Below, piece by piece: positions 23,961 through 37,337 of a DNA stretch of 64,000 bases (its first letter is position 1; each line of letters begins with the position of its first letter). The notes beneath the pieces were generated by a model. That model had not been told where the DNA came from. It did no database searches and was given only the letters and a program-made list of their open reading frames with translations. The translations under genes were made by a program, and so were the position numbers. Origin of the DNA: Nautilus pompilius (Eukaryota > Mollusca > Cephalopoda > Nautilida > Nautilidae); contig JACATO010002127.1 in NCBI GenBank assembly GCA_018389105.1, forward strand, positions 1,488,001 through 1,552,000, in the 5' to 3' direction.

Positions 23961-26069
23961 CTTAAGTATTAGGCTCTGCGAGTGCGCAAGTTCTAAAGAC
24001 AAACTATCGGTGATAGGGAAAGAAGGTATTTACACCTGCGCTAATAAGAGGTGATGCGGTAAACTAAATATTCTTCGACACCGGTTCAACAGCCAGTAGT
24101 TATCTTCTCAGAGCCGGAGATGAGGGAAGCTAACCAGTTCAAACCTAAGAAGAACAGCTGCACTCTCTAAACTAGGCTCTAAAACTAATTATTACTTGAA
24201 GATCAATAATTATTATGATTACCAAAGATTGCTTTTTAAAAATTTTGTATTTTTAAAATAACTTTATTTTAACAAATATTGTGTTGTTTTTCGCGGTTCA
24301 TACTGTATGCATAAGTACCGTCAGAGTCTGCATGGCCCGATCATCTTCAGACTGGGGAGATGAATAGTTGAGGTGACTTTTTCCTGCCTTCCTTAACGAA
24401 TGCGGGTGGGCAATCAAAGATTCTACTATAACTTCAGAGCACTGACTCTAAATATTCAAATAAAAGGCGTTTCATCTAACTTAACCTGTGTTTAAGACAG
24501 TGCTTTTCTAGACGGTTACACAGACTTGTATTTGCTTCTTTTTGATTTTCTTGCTCACTTTTATTCTGCAACTTCTTGTCGTGCGCTTATAGAAGAAAAT
24601 ATAAGCTTGTCCCCTTTATTTTCTTATTTTTGTTCTTCTCCAGCCCTCTTTTCTTTATCTTTTGCTTTTCTTTTATGATTTTTCTAGGTGTGAATATATT
24701 GTTTCGGATTTATTAATTTGTTTTTTTTTTCTCTTATTGTTATGATACTGCTACGTTTTTTTTCTGTTTTTTAAATATCCATCTTCATTGTTTTTAATAT
24801 TATTTTGTTGTTGCATTCGTTATTTACTGTTCTCTGCTTTTGTTGGGTTGTTGTCTTTCTTATTATTTCTGGCGTCAGGATACATCACACAGCCAACGAT
24901 TGATTAAGTTTCATGGTTCACATTGTCTTCCACTTTTTAAATTAAAAATCCAAGAGAAGTAATTTCTGAACAAATTTCATTTACAATTAATGTATCCTTT
25001 TTACAGAAATTTCTTGACTATCCTATTCGTTTCTTCTACATAAATGAAGGGCTTCAAAGGGCTTTGAAATCACCTGCGACCATACACACGTGCAGATTCT
25101 TTAAAAAGTAAAACAACTGCAAGCTGAATACCACCAGATTTTCCACGGGCCATTTCTCTGTGAGTCTTCATCGGTATCATCCTCTCCGTTAAGTTTAGAA
25201 AAGATTTCTTTCAAAAAAAATTTAATAGATTTCCTTCTTCTTCATTCTTTAGCCGTGAATTTATTTTGAAAAATAAACATCAGTACGAAAATCTACAACC
25301 AACGTAAAACGCTTCTTCAGCCTTTGACAAAATGTTCTAAAAGTCTGAGAGAAAATTTTTTATTGTAGTACTTTTTTATTTTTAATTAAATAACAACAAA
25401 TTAATTATCTGGAATGTTAAAAAAGTGAATCAAATGTAGTAAATAAATAATTATTGTATTTCAGCTTTTATTTATTTGTGCGGTTAATTCTGTTTCATCA
25501 TTCGTGTTCGAAATTTACTTTAGAATTATTAAATATATCATCGAATAAAGATGGTATTTACGCAAAAGCTGAAGAGTTGAAAAGATCAGATGAGAGCTGT
25601 AAAGTAAATCAAGAAACAAACAAGATATATCTAGAAATATAAGAGGAATGCAAACCTAGCTAAAACATTCTGAATGCAAAAAATCTCAAAATAATGGATA
25701 ATAGGTTCATAAGCATATTTATATGTAAAGTACTTCATTTTCATTCAAAAGATTAGCAAACTTTATATAATGAAGTACATCAGAAACGCATCAATCCAAA
25801 AGGAAATTGTTTGGTACATACGGAGTCTGACAGAGAAAATGAGCACCCCTACAGCATACATACCTTATGAACACTTAAGAGTCACAAAAGTAGCAGAAAA
25901 CAAGAAATTAAAGTCTAGTACCATTCTTCTCGTAAAGGGATAGAACACCCTGTGGCACAAAAACAATACGACTTTTTAAATAGCGGAGTAAAACTTTTGC
26001 AAATGTTTAGTCAACGTATCCTCTATCACTTACACAGGTATGGTGAGGAGACCTTACTTTTCGAAATTG
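23961..26069. other. non-coding stretch with small GC-richer blocks
   Basis: The blocks 23970-24185 and 24300-24440 are clearly richer in GC than their surroundings and carry no open frame; they could be decayed interspersed elements. 24530-24860 is strongly pyrimidine-rich on the plus strand. 25454-25642 and 25952-26170 are short open frames without recognised motifs. Confidence 0.45.
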
Positions 26070-27890
26070 ACAATTACAGTTCCCTCAGACGTGTTCAGTC
26101 GATTCATGTCGCGGGTCCTAGGTGCTCAGGGAAAGTGCAATACTCTTTTATCTCTTCCATGGAGGTGTAAGAATTGGCACTGGATTTTTTTTTTTTGTTT
26201 TTTATTGTAGAAAATTTGTCTGAACTGCAAAGCCCCTCTCGTTGGAAAAGTGGCATAGCATGGTTATAGTGGATGGGATATTTATGTAACAGAAATCAAA
26301 TTTCCTGAAATGATCGCAAACAGCTTCTCGCACAATTGCTCTGAAACCACCAAAGTGATGGACCTCGGGAAGGAGGTTGCCTACCATTTTTGCCTGAATT
26401 TTCTCCGGTCATGAAAGGACTGAACGTACGCCCAATATGGCATAATGTGTATTATACCATGTGATGCTCTATCATTTACCTGGCGAAATTAACAATCATG
26501 TTTTTCTGTCCGATTTATGAGTTCAATATTCCGCGTTATCTTCATCTCAGCCTTGACCACAGTTTGATCTTCCAATCTCGCGAAGTCATGTAAATGTTGA
26601 CATACCATGTCGGCCAACCGTGCGGGGTATCTTTAACATTCAGCAAAATCTTCGGTCTCACGAACGCGCATTTCTTTTTCGCTTGACTCGAGGGTGATGT
26701 TGGCTGTTCCAGTATTTTACAGAGGGCATTTATTTCAGTAGGGTCCTGAACATCTATCAGTGTTGACAAAGTGACATTACTAAAAGATCACCGGAACAAA
26801 TAAAATTACCGCTGTGAATTGGCTGCCATGATTCTTTGGTGGCTCTACCAGAAAAAGGTAAAGAAGTTTTAACGCACGTTGCCCGTGCGGCGTGAAGAAA
26901 TCGGCGCAGGTGTAGTGAGGACCTGTTCTGGGCAGTGCCGAGCTTTGCAAGTAAACTGTCTTTCGATCAGAGACTTCACTACCAGCAAAACGACGGGAGA
27001 CGGGCAATAAAAAGAGCAAAGTTGCCATGCAAACAGAATCTGTTGCATTACAAATGAATTGTGAACCCGACGCTATAGTGAGGCCAATGCGAAAATTTCA
27101 GCCCTCAGGCACCACCAGAAATTGACTGGACCAAGACAGTCTCGTGCCATCGGGCTAAAACTAAACTGTCAATTTCACTACAATTTTCTTCTAGACCAAA
27201 TGATTGGGATCTTTAGAACAGCTCAAGCTGTGTGAAGGGAACAATAATCTTTCAGTAGTATTGTGATCAGACGGTATTTCCGTGCTGACAAAGTTAAAGC
27301 AAAGCGGTCTACACATCGGTACAGTACAGCATCTTCAGCAGCGACGCCAAGGAGCCAACATACTTCAGAAGACAATGGATCAGGCAACGTTGGCACGACA
27401 TTATCTTTTAAGATGACTCAAGATTTCATCTATGTAACGCTCATGAACGACTGGAGGTATAGTTTCCCCAAGACGAACGGTACCACAATGAATGTGTTCG
27501 TCTGATTCACAGATAATCGTTGCATTTTTTTCATCACACAACGTTACTCTATGTCTTGAGGGTTCCTTGCAAATGGACAAACGTATCTGATTTATGTCAT
27601 GGCGTTGTTTCTTTCACTGGGCTTTGCCGAGAACTTCATTCTTTCAGCAAGATGTCAGCATTATTTCCGGCAACAAACATCTTTGTCCCCCATGGCTGCA
27701 GATCTTTTACAACTGAATATGTGGTCTCAGATTGGGCGACTATTGCAACATCATGCACTCATGCGGAACTTGGTCAAACGTGAGGCTGAAATTCATCAGT
27801 GGTGACAGATACCACAGGTATTCTTCGAAAACCTTGTGAAGCTAGAGATGTGACGTTGCGTGATGTGTACTTGGCTGCTGATTTTTTACA
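26070..27890. other. GC-richer block with fragmentary reading frames, unidentified
   Basis: The composition changes sharply against the AT-rich flanks, and several adjacent frames of 60-90 codons occur on both strands. On the minus strand these are 26202-26387, 26542-26769 and 26780-27028. On the plus strand they are 27263-27505 and 27520-27805. The pieces look like protein interrupted by stops (for example KKKCAFVRPKILLNVKDTPH and ALPRTGPHYTCADFFTPHG on the minus strand), but I do not recognise a family, catalytic motif or long terminal repeats. A decayed retroelement or processed gene would fit. Confidence 0.4.
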
Positions 27891-30800
27891 GTGCCTAACG
27901 TACTTTTCAGACGTCCAACATTAAAATGCTCTGAGATGACATTTTCCTTTGTAGTTTATCTGTTGCTAAATGTCTGACATAATTAGTGTATAATTTTTAA
28001 GTCCTCGCTGTTAAATATGTTGTCTTATTTTTTTTAGAAAGCATGCCAAAATATTTAAAAGTGTGTAGCTTAGATTTTCTTTGTCTCCACATTTCGGGCA
28101 TTTATAGAAGTGAAACGATTAGAAATATTAGATTTACAAATCTAGATTTTACACATTTGACAATAGTTTTAATGGAGATTTTAAAATAGTGCATGGTCGT
28201 TAGCGAGTGTAAATTTAACATTTTAATCTAAATCTATTATTACCGTGGAACATAATTATAGATTTAATTTAGTTGCGACAATAAGGAAGAAAGACAGCAT
28301 GGATTATACAAAATCTCTAATTTTAGAGGTTTTTCCATGATGCTGTCAAAATGCTACTCTCATTTTATTCGATCTATTTACAATTCAATCGCAGTCTGTT
28401 TCTAATTTTAGCTGAGCTATCAAGTTAGTCCTTTTATAGCCAAGTCTATCAGTGTTTTTAACTTTAAATAGCCAAATTAATTTGTGATTGATCATACGCT
28501 AAAGAAGTTCTTGTTTATTTTTTTAAATGCCAGATTGTCTTTCAAGAGTTTAATACCTCAGCTACGTCAATCAAATATTTTTCAAACAGCCTACTGTTTA
28601 AGCATAGCTTGGGTGGCATAGATGCAATTTAAAAGAATACATCACTGAAGTATTTTTACAAGTGAGAATATGAACATTTCTTTCAGAATTCAGATAACGG
28701 GCCTTTATTAACATTGTGTGTGGGAGTGTGTAGTGTGTCCATGGTGTTCAGTAAAAACAAGTCATTCATTGTCCACGACCCATTACCAGTTCTTAGTTTT
28801 TCCACATGCGAATTTTTGAGCCTCAGATCCAGTTATACTTTGAGCATGGATGCGGAGTAATGGGTGTTACTGATGAGGCCAATCCAAGTTTTTTTTTTTG
28901 AATCTGTTCACAAGCTTAGATATTCTTAGCCTTAAAACGGTTTAGTCTATAGTGTCATTTAGATCTCTCTCTCTCTCTCTCTTTCTTTCTTATAGTAATT
29001 TTCAGGTCTCATGGTCATTCATATTATCTTTTTGTCTCTTTCATTGTCTCCTTAATTTATTGTCTATAGACAGTCCATCTTTGAACACCTGCCTTAGTAT
29101 CCAAACGGTAAAACCCATCTTCAATATAATGTAAAATATCTTGCAAAATGTATCTTCTACTGACCCAAAAATATTCCATAAACTCCATCTTTATTTTTTT
29201 TAAAATACGGCTAAAGTGTTTTGTAATCATTAACTTTAGACCTGAGGTCATATCTACATATTCTTCAATGGCTACATTAGAGACTGCCTTTACTTAGTAA
29301 TTGAATAAAATTTACTCTCTTTCACATTTAATGTAATGAGAATACCACATGAAAGATGGTTTGTTTTTCGGTTCTTCATGGTGATCACTAATGGATAAAT
29401 AGGTGGATTTTCATCCCGTGACTGTTATTGGTTAGCACCAGTACATTTCATATAAACATGAACTTCAGTAGTAAGCACGGGATTTTTGTAAAGTGTTTGT
29501 TACAAGTTAGTCTGATACATGCATTTCACAAATCTTTAGATTGAAGAGACACCCATAGCTGAAGAATATGTTGATCGAAATGTCATTATATATATGTATA
29601 TATATTTCACAAGTGTTTATTATTAATCTATGCATTTTTAAATATTTAATTCCTTAAGAATAGAAGATATTCTCTCCTTATTATTAGGACAAGTTAATTA
29701 ATTTGCTTCTTAAAGTTTCAAAGAGAATGGTGAAGGTACTGATATTTTAAACATATTAACTCTCTGTATACCAGATGGAGTGCATTTGCAACCTATTAAC
29801 CTTTAGATATACTCAGAACAGGTTGAACCATAGAGGCCGTGACGCACAGTACTTTCCAGACTAATATAACCCCTTTTAACGATAAATCCGTATAGTTCCA
29901 GCTCCAATGATTTTGCATTACCAGAGTATAGATTAAATCAACAGAAAGTTCAACAAAGATACTAACTAGAGCTTCTAGGGTGAAGTGTACATGCTGTAAA
30001 AGCAAGGAAGAAATTGACGTTGCATACAGAGAGTTAAATTCTGAAAATATTCTCTAATATGTGTTCACATTAATTATTCCCTGGTGTTTTGGTTTTCTTT
30101 TAAATACTCACCATGCAGATGTTTAATAAATGAGTTTGCTTCCCATTCAAACATTAAATGCTCAAAATGTTTTTTTTAAATATTTTTAGTTTTATATCGA
30201 GCAGGGAACATTAAATTTCTAAAATTCATTCCGTGTCGGGGTTCCATCCTCGAACTCATAACGCATCTAAATATAAAGTTCACGCAGAGAAGTTAATGTA
30301 TGCGCCTATTTTCGTTTCCATAGCGGCCGCACGACATCAAAGCCACTTAGCACCGACCCATTTTTGCGACTGGCTAGCGGTGCTGATTGTGTTCGAATTC
30401 CAGTGCCGTCTCGCCTATGCATTTATTTATTTTAGTTATGCATTTTCCGGGTGCTACACTTTCTCCAGCATCACTCTTTCCGGTGGGAGAGGAGAAGGTC
30501 GGCATTCTATAAGTCAGCCTCTACTATTGAAAGTATTTATCCAGGTCTATGAGCTGGCGCATGAGTAGAGATGGTTGGTTGTGCCGAACTGCAGCACTGT
30601 TTTCGCCGATATTGGCGTCTGCTGCAGTAAGGATATATTCTCACAATATTGATTTAAAATATATATATCTTCTTTTTTTAGACTTGTTTAATTTACATTG
30701 GAACAATACTGAGAAAAGAAGCATAGAAAATCTTTAAATATTTCGCAAATAAACCCACCAGCTGCATGACTGCAGTTATATTTGCCAACAAAAATGAAGT

Positions 30801-32929
30801 TTAATAAACGACTAAGCATCGAATGACGTACACACATACACACGCATATACATACAAAGCGAAGAATAAATACCAAATATCGGCGATAATCATGGATTCA
30901 CCAATAAAATATCCCATATTCCATATATAATAAATTTATTGGTATATACAGGTGCATGTATTAAGATGTGACAGAAATTCCATGCATGTGGTTGGCTTAT
31001 TTTCGAACTATTATCGCATAAAGAATTCTTAATTAAAATGTATTCGTTTATGGCTGATGAATTATTTTTATTTGTGGACCACAATTATGAATGTTAATGT
31101 AAATATCGTGAGACTTTATGCTATAATTTATACAAAAAACAAAATGGTAACTTTACACTTTGCATTTTTTCGTACCCTTTCCTAAAAATAAAGGGATAAT
31201 TATGCGTGGTACTTACAAGGCATTGACCTTGAAAAGAGTAAATGCTATTTAAAATTTTTTGGCTCTTTAGCGCAGCCATTCGACTAACTTTTGTTTAGGG
31301 ATTGTTACAAAGTTAGGTAACAATAAGTTGTTTAACTAACTTATGGTAAACTGATTAATTCAGCAAACCCTCGTAAATACAGTATAATTTTGTTTAACGA
31401 TCGTTGTCATGGTAATTAACATGGCAGGTCTACCTACTGTACTGTAAACATCTGTTGCCATGATAGATACTCTGGTACAATGAAGAATCATACTTAATAA
31501 TGTATATCATGATATGCTTCTGTATGCCTTTGTGTTTTGTGGTTTACCATTTTGAAATAATTATTGCACATGGGTGGACCCCTCACTGTATGGAAGTGTA
31601 AAAGCGTTATGGTGAATTCTGATTTCCTTGGGGGTATGTATATCAGCCAGTTATGCTAAAATAGGCAGCATCGCAAACAGCTAAGTCTTCAACAACGTAG
31701 TTAAATCATTTTAATATCTATGGCGATTGGATGCTACTTAGCATTTTCTCCTCAGATTTCTGTGGAATTACCAAGATATTTTATTTATGATAATTTATGA
31801 CGTCACAGCTAAAAACCAAACTAAAAAATTTGAAATGGTCATATGGCTAAAATTAGCCAATAGGTCATTTTCTACATTTTTGAAAAAAAACATTACTCCT
31901 TTTACCAGATATTTTGCTGATGCATTCTACTAAAGAGAGATAAGGTTTCAACCATGAGTTACAATTTGATGTGATTATTGAAGAACTATCCTAATTACCC
32001 AGGTGCTTACCTTTCACTAATTATTTAATCCGGAAAACTACCTCTTCTTATTTATTAACAAGATCAGCGACAGTGATTTTCTTTCATTTTTTCTGTCTGT
32101 TCTAATTGTGTGAGTGTCTTGGAATCCCTTTTTGCAATTAACAATTAACTCGACTAATGGATAAATCTCCATCCTCAGATATATCGATTTCATTGTACGG
32201 AAATTAATCAAACAGAGATAATGACACGCCGGTGACACAGATGTCTTTGCGGTCTACTTGCCGCCACAATAATTTCTCGGGGTGAAAGATCAATACACAG
32301 GCAAGAGAACGAGAAGCCAGAACGTGTAGAGCTTCCAGCGCTACAAAGCGCGGAAACCGACTTTACGAGTCCTCAGAGGAACACAGTTCGAAATGTCTCT
32401 GTGCTAGCGAATTATGGAATCTTCCATTATGACTTTTATATAGAAATATTGTGAAAGAACCGAATTAAGCCAATATTGGGTCTGAGAGGGGAGTAGTTCT
32501 TTCTTGTATGCGATCTAATTACATCTCTGAGCAGCTCAGACGCGTGTATTCTAGTTTACTTTTGTCTAGCTCTGGCGGAACTGACAACGCCGACAAGGAA
32601 TCAGCATCCTGCACACGGACCCCAGATCGGAATTCCAATCATCCTTTTTTTTTCTTCTTCACGTAATACGAGACGAGAGCTGGTGGTTTTCGCCTCTTCG
32701 CTTTTTAATTTTTTTTGAGGATTTAACCTAAGAGTTTTAGAGATGGATCTCATCTGATGTTCATATCATTTGCGAGCTTAAGATAATATATTCGTGATTT
32801 TAATGTATTTATTTAATTTCAAATCGGTAAAATAGCGAAGTAAATGCGCAGCTAAGGAAATTATTCTAAAAAAAAAAGACATCAATCAGTTGGTGAGGGG
32901 AACTATTTTCGTGTCATTTACTTGAGTTT
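27891..32929. other. non-coding stretch, mostly AT-rich
   Basis: No gene is supported. A short (TC)n run lies at 28963-28990 and a TA-rich run at 29587-29610. The block 30215-30620 is GC-richer, contains GCGGCCGC and an open frame of 111 codons (30233-30568) without a recognised domain; it may be a decayed interspersed element. 32230-32420 is another small GC-richer block. Confidence 0.45.
28963..28990. repeat. (TC)n microsatellite, short
   Basis: About eleven TC units followed by TTTC variants. Confidence 0.9.
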
Positions 32930-33330
32930 CCTGATAAAAACTGATTTTAAAGGAATTTATTGCTATCTAATATTATAAAGGCACAAGTTGTATCTGCATT
33001 TTCAGATAAAGATAGAATTTAAATGAAATTTAATATCATTTACACAAAGCTGGATTTTAAATTAAATTTGATGACTTTACTAATGGCAATGGACATTTCG
33101 GATATTTACTGGTAAAAATTACTTTACAACGGCATTTATTTAAATATCCTGTTAATTATATACGTCTACCAATAATGATCAGCTATGTTTGACATTTAAG
33201 TCGAATATCTTAATGAAAGAATTTTGCATGGCATTAACGATATTTAATGATAAAAAACATGAAATGTGATGCATTGTAATGAGCGTGTCAATTACTAGTT
33301 TACCTGACGTTTAATGGGACATTAGACATA
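32930..33330. repeat. degenerate tandem array related to the one at 61885
   Basis: Phrases such as CTGATAAAAACTGATTTTAA, CAGATAAAGATAGAATTTAA, ATATTTACTGGTAAAAATTA and TGCATGGCATTAACGATATT recur at about 35-45 bases. They share the words GATAAAGAT, TTTAAATG and GGCATTTACT with the array at 61885-62380. Heavily eroded. Confidence 0.5.
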
Positions 33331-33334
33331 TTTT

Positions 33335-34429
33335 GGCTCAGATGCTTATACTAACCTGCCGCCTGATACTGTGCTTTAAAAGAAAACGGCCAAAAGACGC
33401 CATCTTAAAGCTGTGAAACAACATTTAAGATTCATTTTTAGTAAAAGTAAAAAGGAGTACCCAGAAAATGGGACATTATTCCACAAGTAAAATAGGACAG
33501 TAAAGTGAAGGAAATTCAAGGCGCTTTTTACAATTCCTAAACTGGTACCACTCTCTATAGATCTGAACAGCCGCTTGGCATCTGTTAAAGGCATCTTTAA
33601 TAAAGAATCAGATCTGTACTGATACGAATAAGGATTGCACAAATCTTGTTCTCTAGTGGTGGAAGGATTATATATCATCAGTTTTCTAAGCCTTATAAGA
33701 GTACAAATCTTAAATCAGTCAAATGACTACGCATGTCAAAGACAATCTAGAAAAATTATTGAATGATAGTACTTTAGTATTCGCGGTATATATCTGCGCA
33801 AATGCCTTTCATAAAGTATAAAAGCTGCTCTAAACATAATTAAAGATTAAAGATGAAGCAGTAGAGAGAGAGAGAGAGGGGGGATGGAGAATACCTATCT
33901 CGTCCGGTAAAAATCGAAGTGGGTTGATTGGACAGTGTTGCTTAGAAAATGCCGATGCGCATCAACGGGGGCGTTGAGCAATCTGCTCAGAGATAAACAA
34001 ACTTTTTAGAATTCAGAAAAAAAAATGCTGACAAGGTTCCAATATTTACCAAAAAAAAAAGCTGTGTTCTGAATAAATAGGAAATGCTTGGTTAACGCTA
34101 AATCTTCCGTGTAAATATTGATCGATGACAAAGTATATCAAAACACCTCGAAAGAACACAGGGTTAATAGAGGAAAAGTCATTGAATAATCGTGTATATG
34201 GTCGGAATCCTTTGTGGGAAGGAGAAGAGACTCTATACACCACAAGAGAAAACAATTAAGATTTCTTAAGTGATGGTCATAATATAAGTTTAAAATGCCG
34301 TATTACGAACTTAATTATTAACTATATATAAGTGTGTGTGTGTTTCTAAAACATTCTGGAATATATGAAGGATCACCGGAGCGGCCCTTGTACGAGCAAA
34401 CTATGCGCAGTTTTCAGTAGAGTTCCCTT
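33335..34429. other. non-coding stretch with a short GA run
   Basis: A 100-codon frame on the minus strand (33376-33678) has no motif I recognise. A (GA)n run lies at 33863-33880. Confidence 0.45.
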
Positions 34430-34760
34430 CCAACGCGTGTGGACTTGGACACCGGCCGTCAGTTACTCTTGGCAATCCCCTTCAGCGGGTTTGCTGCAGT
34501 TGACTGGAGAGCGCATGCGCCTGAAAAACAGCGGCCTTTCAGGAGACATTTCCAACCGGAAAACAGCATCAGGTCACAAGGTGTAACGTCAGGAAAGTAA
34601 GGGGATATAAGAGATGAAATGGTATGTGTTTCACTGCACATTATCGTGTGGAAGGGTACATTTAGGAGATAAATTTCTGGTGAAAAGTGCCCCTGGATTC
34701 GAAGACGATGAGCATGGACTTTTCGATGGACCTGCCATTTCAGCATTTCTTTGGTCGTGT
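34430..34760 (-). pseudogene. relic of a mariner-type transposase, C-terminal part
   Basis: On the minus strand the frame 34459-34746 contains YFPDVTPCDLMLFSGWKCLL and KGRCF. This matches the pattern of mariner transposases around the third catalytic aspartate (SPDxxPCDxxLF followed by LxGRxF). In another frame just upstream LPHDN recalls the second catalytic motif (LHHDNAPxHT), so at least one frame break separates them. The sequence is far from the mariner at 36011, so it belongs to another subfamily. No inverted repeats were identified, and the limits are approximate. Confidence 0.5.
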
Positions 34761-36010
34761 TAACGAGAGTGACTTCCCTAAAGAACTCTGGGCCTTCCTC
34801 TGTGGTTCGTGCACATACACCTATGTTTCGCCTGTGATGATACGGTCCAAAATAGTTGATTCGATATCCACAGTTGATTTGAATCCTCCGCTTGTATGAA
34901 GTCGTCGCTGCCTCTGCTCATTTGATGATTATTGAGAAAACTTGGATATATAAAAAGCATTATCAGATCTTCTGTAGCATTGCCTGACAGGAGCAGTACG
35001 AGATATTCAGCGACGCAGTCAGGGTAGTGGGCGGTCTCTTCGGAAAAGCTGAAAGAAGACCTTCACCTCCCCTTTTCGACTTATAAATGGATGCATACTG
35101 CTTTCGTCATCTTCAGTAGATTGACACCCATCACAAAATCATTAAAATCATCTCTCTCTCTCTCTCACGAGACTTTTAAAGAAGATTCGGTCCTAATGCT
35201 TGACTTATCATCTGCAATGCAAGTATGGAAATTTTGCCATCTTTTGCCTCACATCTCCCATATAATGTACGTATTAGCATTTTTTAGTGTTGACTGGATA
35301 CTATTTTTAGCTGTGGTTTCTTTAAAAAGTTGTAAACTGTTATCTTTTATTGCTGTATTTTTTATTTTTGTTATGTACCTTAATTTTCGAATGAATCTCG
35401 GCATGACTTTCTCACAGATGAGTTTCGAAACACGTCGCCGTTCTTCTTCTGTCTGCTAGATCATCCTTCTTCACTATCATCTTTGCTTACTCAAATTTCC
35501 AAATTGCTTTAGCCTCTATCCATCCAGCAAAATAAAGTTCACAATATGTTTAGCGTTATTTATTTTATCTGACTGCATCTCAGTCTTCCAGCACAGGAGT
35601 ATTTAAAGACTGTCTTAAACAACGCCACAATTTATCGTCGACCTTTTCTTTCCTCTCGTTGGGAGGATGCTTACTCGTATATGAGAAAGAAAACAAATGA
35701 ACCTTTTAACGTCTATGGGTGTACATGTAATAATTAAATAATTTTCCTAAAAATATAGCGGTACTATGTGAATCAGTTACATTATAAAATAAGCATTATT
35801 GGAATAAAATGTACAGCGTGAAAGATCAGTCATACATGAACGGAAGCTACTAGAAAACTTGGCAAAGTCTGGAATTCGTCACGCAGAAGACGCCAATTTT
35901 TATAGATTTTTCGGTCTATTCAATAAAAAATAGTTTATAATCTTTTTTATTATTATATTATTATTATACTGATCAATGCATTCTTAATTATAATCTGCTC
36001 ATTTAAAGTA
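34761..36010. other. non-coding stretch upstream of the mariner element
   Basis: A (TC)n run lies at 35151-35166. The frame 35091-35459 (122 codons) is hydrophobic and unrecognised. TA at 36009-36010 is the insertion site of the next element. Confidence 0.45.
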
Positions 36011-37295
36011 TTAGGTCGTTACAAATGGTTTGTAAGTTTTTATATTATGTTAATTTTGGGTTCATTTCTTGCATGATTGTGAAGGTGTATGTTGGTAAGC
36101 AATATGTCGTTTGGTATCCTGTGCTCTGGCGTAAATTGTGCAAAACCTGCCTTTTCAAAAATCATAAAATGGATATTTGTTTCATTGTTCTGAGTGAAGC
36201 ATGGACAAAAAGGTTTTTGGTGCCATTTTGCTTCACAAGCTCAAACCAGGCCATAAAGTGAGCGAGGCAACTCGTAACATTAAGCAGCCATGGGGCGAGG
36301 ACACAGACAATGAGCGCACAGAACAGCAATGGTTTGCAAGGTTTTGATCAGGAGATGTGAACCTCGAACATAAGGAATGTAGCAGACGTCCTTTCAGCTG
36401 TGATTACGACCGTCTGAAAGCCTCATTTGAAACCGATCCAAGAAAAACAGTGCGAGAAATTGCTGGAGGGCTTGATGTAAGCATTGCAACTCTTTCCCGT
36501 CATCTTGATACAATCGGCCAGATGAACAAGCTTGACAAGTGGGTGCCTCACGAGTTGAATGAACAACAACAAAATCGCCGATTGGAGATCTGCTCTTCAC
36601 TTGTCATAAGAAACAAAAACGACCCATTTCTTGACCGAATCATTACGTTTGATGATAAATGGATCCCTTACAACAATCGGAAACGATCAGCACAGTGGCT
36701 AGACAGAGACAAACCATCTAACCATATTCCAAAACCAAGCCCTACCCAAAGAAGGTCATGGACACTGTCTGGTGATTTGCAACTGGTGTCATCCACTATA
36801 ACTTCTTGCAACCTGGCGCAACCATCGCAGCTGAAAGGTACTGTCGTGAATTAAACGTTGTTCATCAGAAGTTCTCCCAACGACAGCCGGCATTGGTGAA
36901 TAGAAGAGGCCCAATCCCGCTCCACGACAATGCTTGTCCTCATGTTGCAGAAGTGACTCTTCAGAAACTGAACATGTTTGGTACGAAGTTCTCCCTCACC
37001 CAGCCTATTCACCAAACCTTTCTCCCACAGACTACCACCTTTCAAAACACCTCGACTGCTTCCTCCGTAGGAAATCCTTCTTCAACCAAGCAGCAATTAA
37101 AACTGCCTTCCAACAGTTTATCGACTCCAGAAATCCAGATTTTTTTCAAAATGGTATAAATGAACTTGTTACTCGTTGGCAGAAGTGTATTGATTGTAAT
37201 GGAACTTACTTTGATAAATAAACTTCACGTTCAGCAACGATATGAAGTCTAATTTTTGTGGTAAAAAAAAACGAAAAATCGTTGTAATAACCTAA
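36011..37295 (+). mobile_element. mariner-type DNA transposon, full length, inactive
   Basis: The element is 1285 bases long, the usual mariner size. It begins TTAGGTCGTTACAAATGG (36011) and ends TTGTAATAACCTAA (37282-37295); the two ends are imperfect inverted repeats. TA stands on both sides (36009-36010 and 37296-37297), as expected for the mariner target duplication. It is the same family as the element at 1-847, in the opposite orientation. Confidence 0.93.
36201..37221 (+). pseudogene. mariner transposase, full length but broken (DD34D type)
   Basis: The start is the ATG at 36201 (MDKKVFGAILLHKLKPGHK). The frame has a stop at 36345-36347, where CGA in FAKFRSGD has become TGA, a typical C-to-T change. 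It then runs open from 36357 to 36854 with REIAGGLDVSIATLSRHLD (helix-turn-helix), WVPHELNEQ (the mariner linker signature) and ITFDDKWI, whose first aspartate (codon 36651-36653, residue 151) is the first catalytic one. Near 36755 the frame shifts; in the new frame TGG has become TGA. PLHDNACPHVA follows with the second aspartate (36926-36928). After one more shift comes SPNLSPTDYH with the third (37030-37032). The second and third are 104 bases apart, one short of the 105 expected for DD34D, which accounts for the last frame shift. It ends at TAA 37219-37221. Confidence 0.92.
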
Positions 37296-37337
37296 TATTT
37301 TTTCAAGACTTACGATAGTCCAAGTACGGTTAGAGTG

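Noticed and set aside
33376..33678. 100-codon frame on the minus strand
   Set aside because: No recognised motif; length is within chance for a window of this size.
35091..35459. 122-codon frame with hydrophobic segments, considered as a small membrane protein
   Set aside because: No recognisable domain, hydrophobicity expected from T-rich sequence, and no supporting start or splice context.
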